Assembly (NCBI GenBank): GCA_949152475.1
Contig: OX424568.1
Coordinates: 23,907,667 to 23,971,666, forward strand
DNA length: 64,000 nucleotides
Source: Terebella lapidaria
Lineage: Eukaryota > Annelida > Polychaeta > Terebellida > Terebellidae
Direction of reading: 5' to 3'
In this document: positions 61,674-64,000 of the stretch, piece by piece
How the letters are laid out: every line of letters begins with the position of its first letter
Numbering within the stretch: the first letter of the stretch is position 1
The notes under the pieces: generated by a model
What the model was told of the DNA's origin: nothing
Databases searched by the model: none
The model's input: the letters and a program-made list of their open reading frames with translations, nothing else
Position numbers and translations under genes: made by a program

Positions 61674-61835
61674 TGCAAACGAGGTAGTACTTCGTGCAAA
61701 CGAGGTGGTACTTCGTGCAAACGACTTAGTACTTCGTGCGAACGAAGTAGTACTTCGTGCAAACGACTTAGTACTTCATGTGAATGACATAGTATTTCGT
61801 GCAAATGACTAGTACTTCGTGCGAACGAAGTAGTT
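61655..61835. repeat. Inverted 21-bp satellite array
   Basis: About nine copies of the same 21-mer lie here in reverse orientation (ACTTAGTACTTCGTGCAAACG). They start at the right edge of the 1183-bp duplication and end in TTTTTTTTCATCATG, the complement of the CATGATGAAAAAAAA at the left edge of the forward array (59538). The forward and reverse arrays thus form a large inverted repeat. Confidence 0.9.
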
Positions 61836-61865
61836 TTTTTTTCATCATGTCCTATCATTGGCACT

Positions 61866-61990
61866 GTAGATGAGAGTCCTTATTATGACCTATTACATAT
61901 GGCCATCCGGGGCCATATAGATTAGAGTTCCTATTATGACCTATTACATATGGCCATCCAAGACCATATATATGTGATTTCCTATTATGA
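61866..61990. repeat. ~54-bp tandem repeat (GACCTATTACATATGGCCATCC)
   Basis: Two to three units with the core TATTATGACCTATTACATAT then GGCCATCCRRGRCCATATA. The same unit type occurs as the leader of each 1183-bp repeat (59395-59520 and 60578-60703), in the same orientation. Confidence 0.8.
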
Positions 61991-62537
61991 TCATTATATA
62001 AACCTATGCTCTATCTTCAAACGATTGTCTCTGTCCTGAGAAATTTATATGACCTTGAGATCATTACATCATCTTCTGAGGTAGCTTTCAAGGTCATGAA
62101 ACTGTGTACCATAACTTGCTATATGCTGTACATGCTCATGCAAATATGAAACTCGATCTTTTTCAGGGTCATTACCTCAGTTCATACTTTTTATGTACAC
62201 ATAATCTTGAAACAGAGCACTCAAGGTCAATAGAGGTCAGGGAATAACTTATGACTCATTTTGTATGTTCATAATGTGATAATACATGTACAACCTGAGC
62301 TGAATCTTGAGCATTTTGTGTTCCGAAGGTGATCTGTGCAGCATGGCTATCCTGAACGACTCCGCCCGTTCCAGTTTACTGTCCAGCCCAGCGACAACTT
62401 GCCCTTTGTCATGTTCTCCGCGGTGAAACCAATGAATTTTGCAAATGGAATTTTATGTCAGACTATTTTGCTCAATTGATCGTCATCGAAACGGCTGTTC
62501 ACCACACAGTTCTACTTGTAACCTGCATAAGTATGTA
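61991..62537. other. Spacer with a possible small exon
   Basis: The frame at 62342-62479 follows a possible acceptor (GATCTGTGCAG) and reads HGYPERLRPFQFTVQPSDNL, then PFVMFSAVKPMNFANG, to a stop. The wording is protein-like but the frame is only 46 codons, has no start and no partner exon was found. It may be a decayed exon. The remainder is AT-rich. Confidence 0.2.
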
Positions 62538-62670
62538 CAGTAGTCCCCTCAGATAAGACCCCCTCTGTAAAGACTTTTTCTTGCGACACTAGGATGACTT
62601 TAATATGTAAATGAAACCGTCTAATAAGACATCCCCTTGGATAAGACCTTAATTTTGTGGGGGACCACTG
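62538..62670. mobile_element. Pogo/Tigger-like MITE, 133 bp
   Basis: The ends CAGTAGTCCCCTCAGATAAG and GTGGGGGACCACTG are an imperfect inverted repeat flanked by TA (62536-62537 and 62671-62672). It shares the ATAAGACC motif with the MITE at 46583. Confidence 0.75.
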
Positions 62671-63581
62671 TACACACATGTATACATGTCAATCATGTTT
62701 CGGGGAGTTGCAATGCAAGGTTCATCTAACTTGGGGTTTCGAAAATTGGACCCGTGGCTTCTGATGTATTTCGCAACAAAACAAAGTAAATTGGCGATAT
62801 GGAACACCAAAAATTTCCAAGATAAGCATACTGCTGACTCTGAACACATATGATGATATTTTCAAGATGTATGGTGCCAGAAACACATAGGGTTTTCAGT
62901 ACTAGTATTTCTAATGACATTTAGTTGACCTTAGAAAAGACTTAAGGGGGACCTAGCTGATCATTTCCCAGTAAGCTGCAAGATCTTTGAGCGTATGTTT
63001 ACATAATAGACGTCCTGCAAATCAGTACTTAGCATGATCTGCATCAGCAATGTATGTGCCGTTATATAGCAATAAATGTTGCAGGTTGAGTTCTGTGGTG
63101 ATCTTTGATATAGTATGTATGTTAGTGTACAAACAAGAATATTCTTTGTCTTGTCACTGAAGGTGTAGGCCTACACATATCATCTGTTATATATAGGGCA
63201 ATGACTATATCGCGATCATAGTATGTTCGAATTTGCATAAGCCTACGAGTACAGAAAAACTTCGGACAGGTCAATAGTCCAGGGTCCACAATAATTCACA
63301 GTCATCGTGGTTAAAGTGTGTTCATCATTGAATCTTATGTAATTGACTTCTGCACGGACATCACCTGTTTAAAAGGAAACAGCTAGATCTAATATAGGTA
63401 GCTAACCAGCCTTCTCGCTGAAAGATTTTTGAACAGAATGTAATATAGCTCACGTAGGACTACATGTGAAGTTGGACATATCTCCACGCGAGCCGACATT
63501 ATACATGAACATCAAAAGCTTCGACGAAAAATACAATTTAGTTTTTAAACTTGACAGCAGTGGAGACGGTGACCCAACACG
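62671..63581. other. Upstream region of the gene starting at 63582
   Basis: AT-rich with no coding signal until the start codon at 63582. A possible acceptor TTTTTAAACTTGACAG (ending 63556) just before it suggests a spliced 5' UTR. Confidence 0.4.
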
Positions 63582-63680
63582 ATGGTTAAGAGTCGCATGT
63601 CCGATGTGGAGTTGTTAGACATCTCCCTCCACGAGATGTCGCTACAGGCCATGCAGCAGTTCGGCGACAAAGTGGCGCTT
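63582..63680 (+). CDS. First coding exon of an unfinished gene, possibly AMP-binding enzyme
   Basis: The 33-codon exon starts at ATG 63582 and ends at a strong donor (CTT|GTAAGTATAG) in phase 0. The peptide contains LLDISLHEMSLQAMQQFGDKV followed by AL. A phrase of the type 'SLHE...FGDKVAL' is common just inside the N-terminus of acyl-CoA synthetase or 4-coumarate-CoA ligase-like proteins of the AMP-binding family. That is a weak inference from a short piece. The rest of the gene lies beyond the window: 63681-64000 is intron with no further exon recognised. Confidence 0.5.
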
Positions 63681-64000
63681 GTAAGTATAGATAGTCTACT
63701 CATATGTATACATTGTATACGCATCATGCCATCATAATGTAAGCAGCGTGAAACCATAATGATACCAATCAGATCATAGTACTCATACAGAGTGATATAT
63801 ACCATGCACAGAGTAGTGAGGAAGGGGATTCTGGGTAGATTTGACCTTGCCCTTGGAATTAGGTTACTTCTGGTCACATGATTATATGACATTGTTTCAA
63901 TATGAAAGTTGTATGTCATCCATGGCTTCATAGCGTAACATGTGACATGTCTACCGGAGCATACGATCAAAAGCAAATTAAAGGTGTCAATGCTTGGATG

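Overview
The window is nuclear DNA of an intron-rich metazoan. Two host genes can be read end to end as GT-AG exons with consistent phases. One is SEC23 (COPII coat), very close to the vertebrate protein. The other is ICE1 (little elongation complex subunit 1), a metazoan gene. The dense minisatellites, MITEs, DIRS and Ty3/Gypsy elements and ACATGTA-rich introns suggest a marine invertebrate such as an amphioxus, hemichordate or mollusc. The sequence alone does not settle the phylum.

Layout, left to right. 1-1972: a 20-bp-unit minisatellite with a 647-bp higher-order period. 2265-4148: a non-autonomous DNA transposon whose ends carry a repeated 12-mer and head-to-head palindromes. 4700-5083: a hAT-type MITE with a perfect 8-bp target duplication. 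5736-11996 (+): SEC23, 19 coding exons, 772 codons. 12611-13305: an interspersed repeat. 13530-26519 (-): a young Ty3/Gypsy-type LTR element about 13 kb long with gag, protease, RT, RNase H and integrase, plus an unusual 850-codon extra ORF before the 3' LTR. It sits in a DIRS-type element (also -). A tandem duplication of about 6.95 kb then copied the gag/protease part, one LTR and most of the DIRS element (29219-36158). The pol region of the LTR element is interrupted, so I treat it as a broken but recent fossil.

38388-55674 (+): ICE1, 24 coding exons, 1832 codons, with a 3.2-kb central exon. Its 5.5-kb eighth intron holds a small single-Ig-domain membrane protein gene on the opposite strand (41607-42176) and several MITEs. 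55675-63581: mostly repeats, including a 413/416-bp tandem duplication, a 73-bp tandem repeat, and a 1183-bp tandem duplication built round a 21-bp satellite with an inverted satellite array at its edge. 63582-63680 (+): the first coding exon of another gene that runs off the window, possibly an AMP-binding (acyl-CoA synthetase-like) protein.

The host genes are not functionally linked beyond general housekeeping: SEC23 acts in ER export and ICE1 in snRNA transcription. The most unusual content lies in the repeats: the extra ORF of the LTR element, its polypurine-tract 12-mer repeated inside pol, the Spm-like end architecture of the 2.3-4.1 kb transposon, and the number of near-identical tandem duplications in one window.
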